From the NCBI GenBank assembly GCA_947500385.1, contig CANMSA010000012.1, positions 1-64,000 of the forward strand: a stretch of DNA of 64,000 nt, written 5' to 3'. Shown here piece by piece: positions 8,622 to 16,820 of the stretch. The translations under genes were made by a program, and so were the position numbers. The DNA is from an uncultured Flavobacteriaceae bacterium (GTDB taxonomy: Bacteria > Bacteroidota > Bacteroidia > Flavobacteriales > Flavobacteriaceae). Every line of letters starts with the position of its first letter. Within the stretch, counting starts at the first letter, position 1. Under the pieces are notes generated by a model. It worked only from the letters and a program-made list of their open reading frames with translations, did no database searches and was not told the DNA's origin.

Positions 8622-9419
8622 CTATTGCTCCTGTACATCTTCCTTTTCTGGCTCGGCCTTCTTCGCCTTTTTATAAAGGGGGACCAAATAGGTGACCGAA
8701 TAATTATACCCTACCCCGAAACGACTACCATCGGTGACTTTGTTAAAACCGGGAATAAAAAGGTTGGTGAACTCGGTAGACTCCTTATCAGGGTTGGTAA
8801 TGAGGATTCCCAAACGAATACTGGCACCCAGATATAAATTTTTAAAAAGCTCCATCTTAAAGCCCACTACGCCTTCCAGCCAGGAGGCCGTTCTTCCGGT
8901 AAACTCGCGACTGCCTTCCGCTCCCGGGGCAAAGCCATCAGGACTCCAATACCTATTGGAATCGAAAATGTTATAGTTGTTTACGGTTTGACTAAACGTA
9001 CTGAAGGCGTAGCGCCCCCCGACCGTAATCATATTCTGTTCCCCATACCAATTTCCATAGGTATTGTAATCTATACCTACTTTGATATAGCTCCCGGAGG
9101 TGGTAAAATCATATAATGGGCCGTCATTGGTTACTTCCCTATTAAATCCAACAACCTCTTCCCGTGTTTTTTTCTCGTTGCCCAACTCTCCGGCAATGTA
9201 GAGGTTCTGTGAAAGCCGGTAATCACCGACAAATTCGAGACCGGTATAGTTATCATCTAAAAAAGAAGTAATGGGTCTGCTCAGATCAACCCCTATTCGC
9301 AAACCATATGGCTGTTTGTACTCCACCGTATCCTTGGGGTTCAAATCTATGGTCTTGTCCTGACCGAAGCCGGTGGCAAGCACTAAAAGAAAAAAGAGGC
9401 TAGTGCAAAATTTTGACAT
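8622..9419 (-). CDS. DUF6048-family outer-membrane beta-barrel-like protein
   Basis: 265-residue exported protein: signal peptide MSKFCTSLFFLLVLATGFGQ, then amphipathic strands with many aromatic residues ('YGLRIGVDLSRPI', 'YIKVGIDYNTYGNW', 'FGVGYNYSVTYLVPL') and a charged tail. This fits a small outer-membrane barrel; DUF6048 is a Flavobacteriia family. The start is placed at the ATG at 9419 rather than the in-frame TTG at 9440. It overlaps the DUF6452 gene by 20 nt and is last in the rlmD operon. DUF6452 and DUF6048 usually occur together, so they probably act together in the envelope. Confidence 0.8.
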   Translation of the reverse strand: MSKFCTSLFFLLVLATGFGQDKTIDLNPKDTVEYKQPYGLRIGVDLSRPITSFLDDNYTGLEFVGDYRLSQNLYIAGELGNEKKTREEVVGFNREVTNDGPLYDFTTSGSYIKVGIDYNTYGNWYGEQNMITVGGRYAFSTFSQTVNNYNIFDSNRYWSPDGFAPGAEGSREFTGRTASWLEGVVGFKMELFKNLYLGASIRLGILITNPDKESTEFTNLFIPGFNKVTDGSRFGVGYNYSVTYLVPLYKKAKKAEPEKEDVQEQ

Positions 9420-9894
9420 GGGCCGAGCTTGAGTTTTCAATTAAGGGGGTGACAATTCGTATTTCACTGATCCACGGCGCTGCATCTGTGGCAAGGGTAC
9501 CGGTCAACGCATCATAATTCGCAATATAACCACAGGCCCTAGAAACGAATAATTCCTTGGTTTCATAATCGAAGGTTACCGTATCGACATTGAGCGTGGT
9601 CTCATCATCCGAATCCGGGTTTTGAGAAAGTGTAAAGGAAGTACTGCCCTCTCCTATGCGAAGGGGGATGGCGATCGAATCTAAGGAGGCATTGGAAATA
9701 ACACCTTGTGCTTCTGTTCCGATCAAACCATTAACGATAAGGCTGGGAACCTCTTTTACCAGGGTCGTGTCGTCTTTATCATAAAAGCGTATGACCAACA
9801 AAGGAGTATCGGCATCAACGCAAATATCGTCTTTTTCACAGGCTGAAATTCCCAAGATACCTATAAACAATACCAGTATAAGCGCTATTCTCAC
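9400..9894 (-). CDS. DUF6452-family lipoprotein, GTG start
   Basis: 164-residue lipoprotein. The signal MRIALILVLFIGILGISAC ends at lipobox Cys19, followed by 'EKDDICVDADTPLLVIRFYD', typical of DUF6452. The initiation codon is GTG and overlaps the stop of the thioredoxin gene as GTGA, a clear coupling that also decides the start. Two further Cys (in 'DDIC' and 'SRACGY') could form a disulfide, which fits the neighbouring thiol-disulfide oxidoreductase. Function unknown. Confidence 0.82.
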   Translation of the reverse strand: MRIALILVLFIGILGISACEKDDICVDADTPLLVIRFYDKDDTTLVKEVPSLIVNGLIGTEAQGVISNASLDSIAIPLRIGEGSTSFTLSQNPDSDDETTLNVDTVTFDYETKELFVSRACGYIANYDALTGTLATDAAPWISEIRIVTPLIENSSSAHVKILH

Positions 9895-10451
9895 GGGTTT
9901 TCTTTTAGTAATCCTGTTAGTAATTCGGCGGTATCGGGATTGCTTGGCCGATAGTCGAAGCCGCTCTCTACAATTTCTCCTTTTTTGTTGATGAGGGTAT
10001 AGGTCGGAAACCCTTCTAGGGAGAGTTGATCAAATAAGGCTTCTTCTTCACCTCTTTCTATAAAATAGTGGTTACCCGTTACCTTAAACTTGGCAATATT
10101 AGGCTCCCAGAGTGCTTTTTTCGATTGGTAGCAGAGATACACAAACTCCACCTGACCATCAAATTGAGCTTTCAAAGCCGGGGTACCCTCCTTGAATTCC
10201 GCTTTACAGGGACCGCACCAAGTGGCCCAATGATCAATATAAATTACCGCGCCATTGGCGTTCGCAATAATTTCATCAAGATATTTGCTAGGATCTTCCG
10301 TCACAAAGGTTAGAAGCTCCGTATGCTCCGGAAGTTTAAGTTTTTCCGTACGATTTGAACTGTCGGCAACTTCGGAAATCATGGGTTTTGGCTTTTCTTC
10401 TTTGCAAGCATTCACCGCGATAAAAACCAGTAAGAGAAGGAGTTTTTTCAT
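9891..10451 (-). CDS. TlpA/ResA-like thioredoxin-fold lipoprotein
   Basis: 186-residue periplasm-facing thiol-disulfide oxidoreductase. A lipoprotein signal ends at Cys16 (FIAVNAC), then a thioredoxin-like domain (about 45-180) carries the redox motif WCGPC (Cys79 and Cys82) and a cis-Pro in 'EGFPTY'. The wording 'WATWCGPCKAEF' is typical of TlpA-like reductases of Bacteroidota. The ATG overlaps the rlmD stop as ATGA. Being followed by two exported proteins of unknown function that contain cysteines, it may service their disulfides; this is inference. Confidence 0.88.
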   Translation of the reverse strand: MKKLLLLLVFIAVNACKEEKPKPMISEVADSSNRTEKLKLPEHTELLTFVTEDPSKYLDEIIANANGAVIYIDHWATWCGPCKAEFKEGTPALKAQFDGQVEFVYLCYQSKKALWEPNIAKFKVTGNHYFIERGEEEALFDQLSLEGFPTYTLINKKGEIVESGFDYRPSNPDTAELLTGLLKENP

Positions 10452-11875
10452 GTATTCAGCTTTTCTGCTCTTTTTTCCAAAAGTACGACATTTTCAACGT
10501 GGTGTGTTTGGGGGAACATGTCTACCGGTTGCACTTTAACCACTTCGTAGGCATGATTCATTAGTGCCAAATCCCTTGCCTGTGTGGCACTATTACAACT
10601 TACATAAACGATTTTTTTGGCTGCTATTTGTAAAAGCTGTTGCACTACATCTTTATGCATCCCATCTCTGGGAGGATCCGTAATGACGACATCTGGAGTC
10701 CCGTTTGCAGCAATGAAATCATCGTTGAAGACGTTTTTCATATCTCCGGTAAAGAACGTTACGTTCTTCAATTCATTTCGTTCGGCATTTTCTTTTGCGG
10801 CAATAATGGCGTCGGACACGGATTCGATTCCTACGACCCGTTTTGCTTTCTTGGCTATAAACTGTGCTATGGTACCCGTACCGGTATACAGATCATAGAC
10901 CAGTTCGTCGCCTGTAAGTCCGGCAAAATCACGGGCAACCTTGTAAAGTTCATATGCCTGCTCGGAATTGGTTTGGTAAAATGATTTTGCATTGATCTTA
11001 AACCGTAACCCTTCCATTTCTTCGAATATATGATCACGGCCGTTATGGCAGCGTATTTCTTGATCGTAAATGGTATCGTTCTGTTTTTGATTTACAACAT
11101 ACAAGAGCGAGGTAATTTCCGGAAAGCGTTCGGAAAGATGGTCTAAGAGCAGTGTATGCGCATCGGGCGTGTTTTCAAAAAATTGTACCAATACCATTAC
11201 TTCCCCGGTGGAGGCGGTTCGAATCATAAGCGTCCGTAACAGCCCCTCTTGCTTTCTCGGGTTGAAAAAGGTAAGCTTGTTCTTGATTGCAAAATCTTTT
11301 GTTGCCAGTCGAATGGCATTTGAGGGGTCTTGCTGTAGGTGACATTTCTTAATGTCTAGAATCTTATCCCACATGCCGGGAATATGAAAACCAAGTGCAT
11401 CTTTATCCGTGATCTCCTCATCGGACTGTATTTCTTCCAACGTCATCCAACGACTGCTCGAAAAGGAGAATTCCATTTTGTTGCGATAGAAATACTGTTC
11501 TTTGGAACCCAGAATGGGTATCAGTTCGGGTAATTCAAGATGTCCTATTCGTTTAAGATTGTTTTCTACTTCTTTTTGCTTATAGAAAAGTTGGTGCTCA
11601 TAACCCATGTCTTGCCATTTACAACCACCGCAGGTGCCAAAATGCTCACAGACTGGAGATACTCTTTTGTCTGACAGGGTATGAAATTGGGTAGCCACCC
11701 CTTCGAAATAGGCTTTTCTCTTTTTTGTAGTTTGTACATCTACAACATCGCCAGGAACGGTATTGGTAAGGAATATGACACGTCCATCCGGAGCTTTGCC
11801 AATTGTTTTTCCTTTTGCTCCTGCATCTATCACTGCTACGTTTTCGAAAAGCGGACGTTTCTTCTTTCTTCGCAT
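10448..11875 (-). CDS. rlmD: 23S rRNA (uracil-5-)-methyltransferase RlmD-like
   Basis: 475-residue SAM-dependent RNA m5U methyltransferase. It has an N-terminal TRAM domain (about 5-65), an iron-sulfur cluster site with C76-x5-C82-x2-C85 and a further Cys in 'IKKCHLQ', and a C-terminal methyltransferase with 'YDLYTGTGTIA', 'TDPPRDGMH' and the catalytic Cys in 'YVSCNSAT'. By family it makes m5U in 23S rRNA (U1939 in E. coli); RumA/RlmC specificity cannot be excluded. The start at 11875 is chosen over the ATG at 11902 because a -7 promoter box lies between them. It is first in the operon with thioredoxin, DUF6452 and DUF6048. Confidence 0.9.
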   Translation of the reverse strand: MRRKKKRPLFENVAVIDAGAKGKTIGKAPDGRVIFLTNTVPGDVVDVQTTKKRKAYFEGVATQFHTLSDKRVSPVCEHFGTCGGCKWQDMGYEHQLFYKQKEVENNLKRIGHLELPELIPILGSKEQYFYRNKMEFSFSSSRWMTLEEIQSDEEITDKDALGFHIPGMWDKILDIKKCHLQQDPSNAIRLATKDFAIKNKLTFFNPRKQEGLLRTLMIRTASTGEVMVLVQFFENTPDAHTLLLDHLSERFPEITSLLYVVNQKQNDTIYDQEIRCHNGRDHIFEEMEGLRFKINAKSFYQTNSEQAYELYKVARDFAGLTGDELVYDLYTGTGTIAQFIAKKAKRVVGIESVSDAIIAAKENAERNELKNVTFFTGDMKNVFNDDFIAANGTPDVVITDPPRDGMHKDVVQQLLQIAAKKIVYVSCNSATQARDLALMNHAYEVVKVQPVDMFPQTHHVENVVLLEKRAEKLNT

Positions 11876-11879
11876 GAAG

Positions 11880-11887
11880 CAAAAGTA
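11880..11887 (-). promoter_or_regulatory. -7 box exactly 4 nt before the rlmD start codon
   Basis: The minus strand reads TACTTTTG (TAnnTTTG), then four bases, then ATG. Since transcription in Bacteroidota begins a few bases after this box, the mRNA would begin at or next to the start codon. The same spacing recurs at 17938 and 54572. Confidence 0.45.
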
Positions 11888-11952
11888 ACAATCGCGTTGC
11901 ATTTATAACTCCTATCTTTAGAAGTAAACTATTAAAAAAAGTTAAAAAAGTG

Positions 11953-11975
11953 AACCTTTCGATTCTTGTCCTGTC
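11953..11975 (+). promoter_or_regulatory. ECF-type promoter (AACC-N16-GTC) before the sigma factor gene
   Basis: AACC at 11953-11956 and GTC at 11973-11975 are separated by 16 nt, the classical layout for ECF sigma promoters, and lie 21 nt before the ATG at 11997. No TAnnTTTG box is seen here. This suggests that the sigma factor drives its own operon. Confidence 0.4.
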
Positions 11976-11996
11976 TTTAGCATAGATAATCATAGC

Positions 11997-12530
11997 ATGA
12001 CTTCTCAACAAATATTCGATGCATTGCTCGTTTTGCGGTACCAAGCAGGAGATAAAAAAGCAATGGATCTCTTGGTGCAGCGTCATCACAAGCGTCTGTG
12101 CAAGCATTCGTATTGGTATACAAAGGATATGGATGCGGCACAGGACATCGTACAGGATTCATGGGGCGTAATACTGCAAAAGATTCATGGTCTTAAGGAT
12201 GCGAACGCGTTTGGAAGTTGGTCTATGCGGATTGTTACCCGAAGAACCTTGAATTTTTTAAAACGGAATAAACACATTGCCTTCCAGAAAGAACCATTCA
12301 TTCTTACGGTAGCGGAAACATCTGATACAGGCAGGGAAACATCGCAGATAAAAAGGTTGGGAGCGGCCATTAAAAAATTGCCCAAAGATCATCAGGCGGT
12401 ACTTCGGTTGTTTTACACAGAAGGGTATTCGCTGAGAGAAATCAGCACCATTCTTACGATTTCTACGGGTACCGTAAAATCTCGTTTGTTTCATGCACGT
12501 GAAAAATTAAAAACAGTACTGAAAAATTAA
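11997..12530 (+). CDS. ECF-type RNA polymerase sigma factor
   Basis: 177-residue sigma-70 family factor. Sigma region 2 (about 15-85) includes 'YTKDMDAAQDIVQDSWGVI' and 'FGSWSMRIVTRRTLNFLKR'; region 4 (about 115-175) includes the helix-turn-helix 'EGYSLREISTILTISTGTVKSRLFHAREKL'. There is no region 1.1 or 3, as in ECF factors. The next gene, 10 nt downstream, is a small DUF6768 membrane protein that probably acts as its anti-sigma or sensing partner. An ECF-like promoter just upstream suggests autoregulation. Confidence 0.92.
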   Translation: MTSQQIFDALLVLRYQAGDKKAMDLLVQRHHKRLCKHSYWYTKDMDAAQDIVQDSWGVILQKIHGLKDANAFGSWSMRIVTRRTLNFLKRNKHIAFQKEPFILTVAETSDTGRETSQIKRLGAAIKKLPKDHQAVLRLFYTEGYSLREISTILTISTGTVKSRLFHAREKLKTVLKN

Positions 12531-12540
12531 AACATAAAAG

Positions 12541-12927
12541 ATGAAAAGAGAATTGGAAAGAATTGACGAATTGATCAAAGAAACTTTGAGCACCGAAGAG
12601 GCGCAGTTCTATGAATCATTGGAAGAACGGAACCTTTTTGGAAAACTAGGAGAAGTATATAAGGGGAAAATGGGATGGTTGATTGTGGTTATGAATATTG
12701 TAAACTTGGTGTTTTTAGGGTTGTTCGTGTACTGTTTGATACAGTTTTTTGAAACGAACGATACCAATATGCTTATTAAATGGGCCTTTGGTGGGGTTAT
12801 GTGTTGGACCTTTATGGCCATGATCAAACTATACATTTGGATGCAAATGAATAGGAATGATGTTTTGCGCGAATTGAAAAGAATCGAATTGCAACTAGCG
12901 GTACTGAAGGAACGAGAGACCGCTTAA
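12541..12927 (+). CDS. DUF6768 membrane protein, putative partner of the ECF sigma factor
   Basis: 128 residues: a charged N-terminal cytoplasmic segment (about 1-45, 'LERIDELIKETLSTEEAQFY'), two transmembrane helices (about 46-68 and 79-100) and a charged C-terminal coil ('ELKRIELQLAVLKERE'). It matches DUF6768, a family seen beside ECF sigma genes in Flavobacteriia. No zinc-finger anti-sigma motif (HxxxCxxC) is present. Position 10 nt after the sigma gene and before a shared terminator supports a sigma-controlling role, which remains inferred. Confidence 0.8.
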   Translation: MKRELERIDELIKETLSTEEAQFYESLEERNLFGKLGEVYKGKMGWLIVVMNIVNLVFLGLFVYCLIQFFETNDTNMLIKWAFGGVMCWTFMAMIKLYIWMQMNRNDVLRELKRIELQLAVLKERETA

Positions 12928-12931
12928 AAAT

Positions 12932-12966
12932 AGAGGGAACCTCCTAATGGAAGTTCCCTCTTAGGG
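12932..12966. terminator. Hairpin terminator between convergent transcripts
   Basis: AGAGGGAAC (12932-12940) pairs perfectly with GTTCCCTCT (12953-12961). A-rich sequence lies on the left and a short T-containing stretch on the right, so it could serve both the sigma/DUF6768 operon and the convergent channel gene. The T tract is weak. Confidence 0.6.
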
Positions 12967-12995
12967 AGTTAATATCCCGACTGAAACAAACTGTG

Positions 12996-14168
12996 TTAAC
13001 GGTTAGTGTTATTGAATTTATCCAGTATGCGTTCCATTTGTTTACCAGCGGCTGCTCTGCCGCCAAGACCAAACGATAAAGCGATGGTCACTGCTACCGT
13101 ACCCAAGGTAATACCAAAGGCAAGGTTGATGATGTTATCTCCAATTCCCATTGTTTTAAGCCCCATGGCAAGAAATATGGCCAGTACGCAAATACGAACG
13201 ATGGATGCGATAAAACTGTTGTTGTTTTTAGCCATGCTTTGGTGTGCCAAGGAGGCGATCCAGTTTCCAAGGAAAAGTATTACCAGTCCGAAAAGTACAT
13301 TCCCTGCAATGCCGACCACGGAGTTCAGCACTTCGGTCAATTTCGCGAATTCGAGTTTTTCAATGGCGGTCATCAAACCGAAAATCACAATGAAAAAGAA
13401 GGCAACATTGGCCACTATGTTGGGAATGTTGACCTTGTTGGTTAGATTACCCAAGTTCATTCCTTGTAGTAATTTGTCAAGTTGTAGACTTTGTAACAGC
13501 TCTCGAATAAGCTGCGTTACGAATCTGCCCCCGACAACAAAGAAGAGCAAGATCAAGGTGGCCACTAATATTTTTGGGATGGCCGCAAAGAACTCCTGTA
13601 GCATGTGGGTGGCGGGCTCGGAAATCGCTTCCATATTAAGGATGTTCAAAGCCGCTATCAACAAAGGAATAAAGATGAAGATGAAAACGACCTTTTTAAG
13701 GATACCCACCAAATCTATATTTTCAGGAAGCCTTAATTTAGGCACTAGATTTTGCAGGGTTTCTCCTGATAGCCCTACCAGTTCTGAAACAATGGTAGCT
13801 AACATATAACCTACATAGGCAACCAGACCGGCGCCTATGATGTTCGGAATATAGGTCAAGAAGCTATTTAGTAAGTTTTTTACAGGGTCAAGTACGCTGG
13901 TCATCCCCAGTTTCTCAAGTACTAGCATGAAAACAAATATCATCATAAGGAAGTAGAGCAACTTCCCAATGAATTTGGAAAGGGTAATTTTGTTAGTTCC
14001 TAATTTGTCGTCTACTTTCGTTCTTTTAATGAGCTTGGTAACCAATCGGCGTACAAATCCGGCAATAAACCATCCAATAATCAAGATGGCGAGTGCGGCC
14101 AAGGTGTTGGGAAGAAACTCTCCCGTAGAAGCTGTCAATTTTTCTAGAATGTTCTCTAAGTAATTCAT
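12996..14168 (-). CDS. Mechanosensitive-channel-like membrane protein with repeated TM_helix motifs
   Basis: 390-residue integral membrane protein with about ten hydrophobic segments. It repeats the conserved TM_helix pattern (helix, then 'F(V)GRFVTQLIRELLQSLQLDKLL' or 'IAGFVRRLVTKLIKRTKVDDKL'), found in CmpX-like and MscS-related proteins. The C-terminus 'LSFGLGGRAAAGKQMERIL' resembles the edge of an MscS domain, but the MscS beta domain itself is absent. The start is placed at 14168 (MNYLENILEKL); the ATG at 14228 adds 20 non-membrane residues. Channel activity is plausible by family but unproven for this subgroup. Confidence 0.82.
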   Translation of the reverse strand: MNYLENILEKLTASTGEFLPNTLAALAILIIGWFIAGFVRRLVTKLIKRTKVDDKLGTNKITLSKFIGKLLYFLMMIFVFMLVLEKLGMTSVLDPVKNLLNSFLTYIPNIIGAGLVAYVGYMLATIVSELVGLSGETLQNLVPKLRLPENIDLVGILKKVVFIFIFIPLLIAALNILNMEAISEPATHMLQEFFAAIPKILVATLILLFFVVGGRFVTQLIRELLQSLQLDKLLQGMNLGNLTNKVNIPNIVANVAFFFIVIFGLMTAIEKLEFAKLTEVLNSVVGIAGNVLFGLVILFLGNWIASLAHQSMAKNNNSFIASIVRICVLAIFLAMGLKTMGIGDNIINLAFGITLGTVAVTIALSFGLGGRAAAGKQMERILDKFNNTNR

Positions 14169-14407
14169 ATCATCGTTGTTTTCTCGTTGGTATATACAGT
14201 AAGACACACCCAAATGATGAAAGGTCACTTTTTGTCGCTACAAATCACTTCAAATCCTTTTGATGGCCCTGAATTAAACAAATAATATTATTATTTTTGT
14301 TGAAATTATCAGAGGATGATTTCTCTCCTACGCTGAATTTTCGACACTTCGAAAGGAAAAAGGTACAGAAGGAATTGCTAAAGTTTTATTTAAAGTAATT
14401 TTTTATC

Positions 14408-15685
14408 ATGTCAGTTTTAGAAAGAATAACTTCTAAAGATGCAATTGCATTGGAGGATAAACACGGCGCCCACAATTACCACCCCTTACCTGTCGTATTA
14501 AGCCGCGGGGAAGGTGTCTATGTGTGGGACGTAGAAGGAAAACAGTATTATGATTTTTTATCGGCCTATTCTGCGGTAAACCAAGGGCATTGTCACCCCA
14601 AGATTGTAGGTGCCATGACGGCACAGGCACAAACGTTGACGCTTACCTCCAGAGCATTCCATAACGATATGTTGGGCAAATACGAAAAATATGTCACTGA
14701 AACCTTCGGTTTTGACAAAGTGTTGCCTATGAATACAGGAGCGGAAGCGGTGGAGACCGCCTTGAAACTTTGTCGTAAATGGGCCTATGAGAAAAAAGGC
14801 ATTCCAGAAAATAAAGCGGAGATCGTGGTTTGTGAAAATAATTTTCATGGAAGAACTACCACCATTATTTCTTTTTCCAACGACCCGGTAGCACGCAAAA
14901 ATTTTGGCCCGTATACCGATGGTTTTATAAAGATTGAATATGATGACTTAGCGGCCTTGGAAACCACCTTGGAAAACAACCCTAATGTTGCCGGTTTCTT
15001 AGTGGAACCTATACAGGGGGAAGCGGGCGTATACGTGCCTTCTGAAGGGTATCTTGCCGCTGCCAAGGCATTGTGTGAAAAACATGGGGTGTTGTTTATT
15101 GCCGATGAGGTGCAAACAGGTATTGCCCGTACAGGGAGACTTTTGGCCACCTGTGGTGACTGCTCCTGTAGTGACAAGCATTGTAGCGGTACCCCTGAAA
15201 CCAAGCCAGATGTTTTGATTTTAGGAAAAGCATTGTCTGGTGGGGCGTATCCTGTTTCCGCGGTTTTGGCCAATGATGACATTATGGGTGTTATCCGCCC
15301 TGGAAATCATGGAAGTACTTTTGGGGGAAATCCGATCTCGGCTGCGGTAGGCATTGCTGCGCTTGAGGTGATAAAAGAGGAAGAATTGGCCGAGAATGCT
15401 TATCACCTGGGAATCTTGTTTAGAGAAAAACTGAATACTTTTATCGAAACCTGCTCAATAGTCAAATCCGTACGCGGAAAAGGGTTGCTTAATGCCATCC
15501 TGATCAATGATACCGAAGATAGTTCTACCGCTTGGGATATCTGTATGGCGCTCAAAGAGAACGGACTTTTGGCAAAGCCTACCCATGGGAATATCATTCG
15601 TTTTGCGCCCCCATTGGTGATGAATAAAGAACAGCTACTCGATTGCGTGGGGATTATATGTAATACCCTGAAACAGTTTGAATAA
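14408..15685 (+). CDS. rocD: Ornithine--oxo-acid aminotransferase
   Basis: 425-residue class III PLP enzyme converting ornithine and 2-oxoglutarate to glutamate semialdehyde and glutamate, in arginine/ornithine catabolism and proline synthesis. Seen: '[17 protein letters not shown]', '[18 protein letters not shown]', '[14 protein letters not shown]', '[13 protein letters not shown]' and the PLP-binding Lys274 in '[10 protein letters not shown]'. Just before this Lys is a cysteine-rich insertion of roughly 15 residues with Cys at 249, 252, 254 and 259, absent from typical RocD but present in some flavobacterial versions as I recall. The enzyme is otherwise full length. It is transcribed alone and ends before a strong terminator. 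Confidence 0.93.
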   Translation: MSVLERITSKDAIALEDKHGAHNYHPLPVVLSRGEGVYVWDVEGKQYYDFLSAYSAVNQGHCHPKIVGAMTAQAQTLTLTSRAFHNDMLGKYEKYVTETFGFDKVLPMNTGAEAVETALKLCRKWAYEKKGIPENKAEIVVCENNFHGRTTTIISFSNDPVARKNFGPYTDGFIKIEYDDLAALETTLENNPNVAGFLVEPIQGEAGVYVPSEGYLAAAKALCEKHGVLFIADEVQTGIARTGRLLATCGDCSCSDKHCSGTPETKPDVLILGKALSGGAYPVSAVLANDDIMGVIRPGNHGSTFGGNPISAAVGIAALEVIKEEELAENAYHLGILFREKLNTFIETCSIVKSVRGKGLLNAILINDTEDSSTAWDICMALKENGLLAKPTHGNIIRFAPPLVMNKEQLLDCVGIICNTLKQFE

Positions 15686-15732
15686 AGGTAATGGCCTTTT
15701 TCAATAATCAAGGTGTTGCTAGGAAATACATA

Positions 15733-15770
15733 AAAAAGGCCCTGGCGGTACACGTCGGGGCCTTTTTGTT
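15733..15770 (+). terminator. Intrinsic terminator after rocD
   Basis: AAAAAGGCCC pairs with GGGGCCTTTTT around a loop of about 14 nt, ending in a T run near 15767. The A and T flanks let it act in both directions, so it can also terminate the convergent CCC-motif operon. Confidence 0.8.
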
Positions 15771-15787
15771 GATGCCGAAGCTTATTT

Positions 15788-16093
15788 TTACCCCAATCCT
15801 CCTTCAGCGGCTATCAATGCTACGATAACTCCGAAATACACGATCGTAAGAACCAAGGAAATCAGCGATATCGCCAAGCCGATATAGGATAATATTCTGC
15901 CTGTTTTTACATTTTCGTACCCAGTATACATGCCTGGGTTCGCCAAATGAATGCGTTCCGCCTTTTTTGCATTGGAGAGGCTAATGAAACTAAAAATAGC
16001 GGCAAAAGGCCCACAACATACAAAAACCAATACTATTGATAATATTCCAAAAGTTAGGGCATTACTTGCCCCGGGTAGGGGTTCTTGGTTCAT
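15788..16093 (-). CDS. CCC-motif membrane protein (DUF4190-like)
   Basis: 101 residues with two long hydrophobic segments (about 11-36 and 66-95) joined by a polar loop with the family pattern 'NPGMYTGYENVKTGRILSYIGL'. The Cys pair 'FVCCGPFAA' in helix 1 gives the family its name. Last gene of a three-gene minus-strand operon with another CCC-motif protein and a DUF2752 protein. Role unknown; the family is almost always found beside DUF2752. Confidence 0.8.
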   Translation of the reverse strand: MNQEPLPGASNALTFGILSIVLVFVCCGPFAAIFSFISLSNAKKAERIHLANPGMYTGYENVKTGRILSYIGLAISLISLVLTIVYFGVIVALIAAEGGLG

Positions 16094-16108
16094 AGGTGCT
16101 TCTTTCTA

Positions 16109-16444
16109 CTATTGCTCAATGCCGTATTGTTCCAGCATCTCGTTTACCTGCTCCATATAGCCTTCGATACCACCCATTTGTTGAATTTGATAAACGGTGT
16201 AGAGTAATGTCAATACGCCGATCGCAAGCCCAATAATAGCAACGGTCTTAGCCGTTTTTAACTGACTGAAGTTAGAATATAGCTCTGGATTTGCATTGTA
16301 TTTCTTTCCGTCTTGCGTCGTTAGCAAGAGCGCAATACCGGACATGATCACACCACCGATTCCCGAGCTGCAAAAGCAACATAAAAAAGAGATAATGCCA
16401 AGAACGAGGGCGATGGTAACATTGGGTAATTTTTGCTGTTCCAT
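16109..16444 (-). CDS. CCC-motif membrane protein
   Basis: 111 residues, similar in layout to the neighbouring gene: helix 1 with 'GIISFLCCFCSSGIGG', a polar loop 'NPELYSNFSQLKTAKTVAIIGLAIG', helix 2 and an acidic amphipathic tail ('EGYMEQVNEMLEQYG'). The three close Cys are the family mark. It begins 13 nt after the DUF2752 gene. Possible membrane-embedded metal or redox site; no function is known. Confidence 0.8.
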   Translation of the reverse strand: MEQQKLPNVTIALVLGIISFLCCFCSSGIGGVIMSGIALLLTTQDGKKYNANPELYSNFSQLKTAKTVAIIGLAIGVLTLLYTVYQIQQMGGIEGYMEQVNEMLEQYGIEQ

Positions 16445-16457
16445 AATATGATAAGGT

Positions 16458-16760
16458 TTAGTTGAATAATTTTAGTAAAAAATTCCCCAAAATCAATACA
16501 ACCGTAGAAATCATGAGGGTATTTATAATGATGTTGGCATTTTTGATCTTAAAAAAAGAGTTTGCGGTCAGAAAAATAGCCAAGGGAATCAACGTAATAA
16601 TTGCGGGGTACATCAGAAAAGATTCGACGAATTCTCCCCGGATCAAAAAAGCAATGGATCGCTGAATACCACACCCGGGACAATCCACATCAAATAGCTG
16701 CTTGCTAAAGCAGGGAAGCATATAATCTTCCACTGCCAAAAAAAAGATTGCCAAACGCAT
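16458..16760 (-). CDS. DUF2752 membrane protein
   Basis: About 100 residues. The DUF2752 hallmark 'DCPGCGIQRS' follows 'YMLPCFSKQLF', and two or three hydrophobic helices follow. The start is uncertain: ATG at 16760, 16772 or 16796 are possible, and a GTG at 16733 would give an N-terminus MEDYMLPC resembling flavobacterial relatives. The ORF can also be opened back to 16847, but that overlaps the divergent Smr gene. First gene of the operon with the two CCC-motif proteins. Function unknown; the CPGCG pair suggests a metal or disulfide site. Confidence 0.75.
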   Translation of the reverse strand: MRLAIFFLAVEDYMLPCFSKQLFDVDCPGCGIQRSIAFLIRGEFVESFLMYPAIITLIPLAIFLTANSFFKIKNANIIINTLMISTVVLILGNFLLKLFN

Positions 16761-16796
16761 AGGGTATATCATCTGAATTCTTCTGAAAAATACCAT

Positions 16797-16804
16797 TATT
16801 TTTG
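16797..16804 (+). promoter_or_regulatory. -7 box of the Smr gene
   Basis: TATTTTTG matches TAnnTTTG and ends 16 nt before the ATG at 16821. No clear -33 TTG is seen. Confidence 0.45.
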
Positions 16805-16820
16805 GAATTAAAACAAAAAG

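Noticed and set aside
13006-13809. 267-codon plus-strand frame opposite the channel-like gene
   Set aside because: Lies entirely antisense to a well-supported membrane protein; its composition is the mirror of hydrophobic codons.
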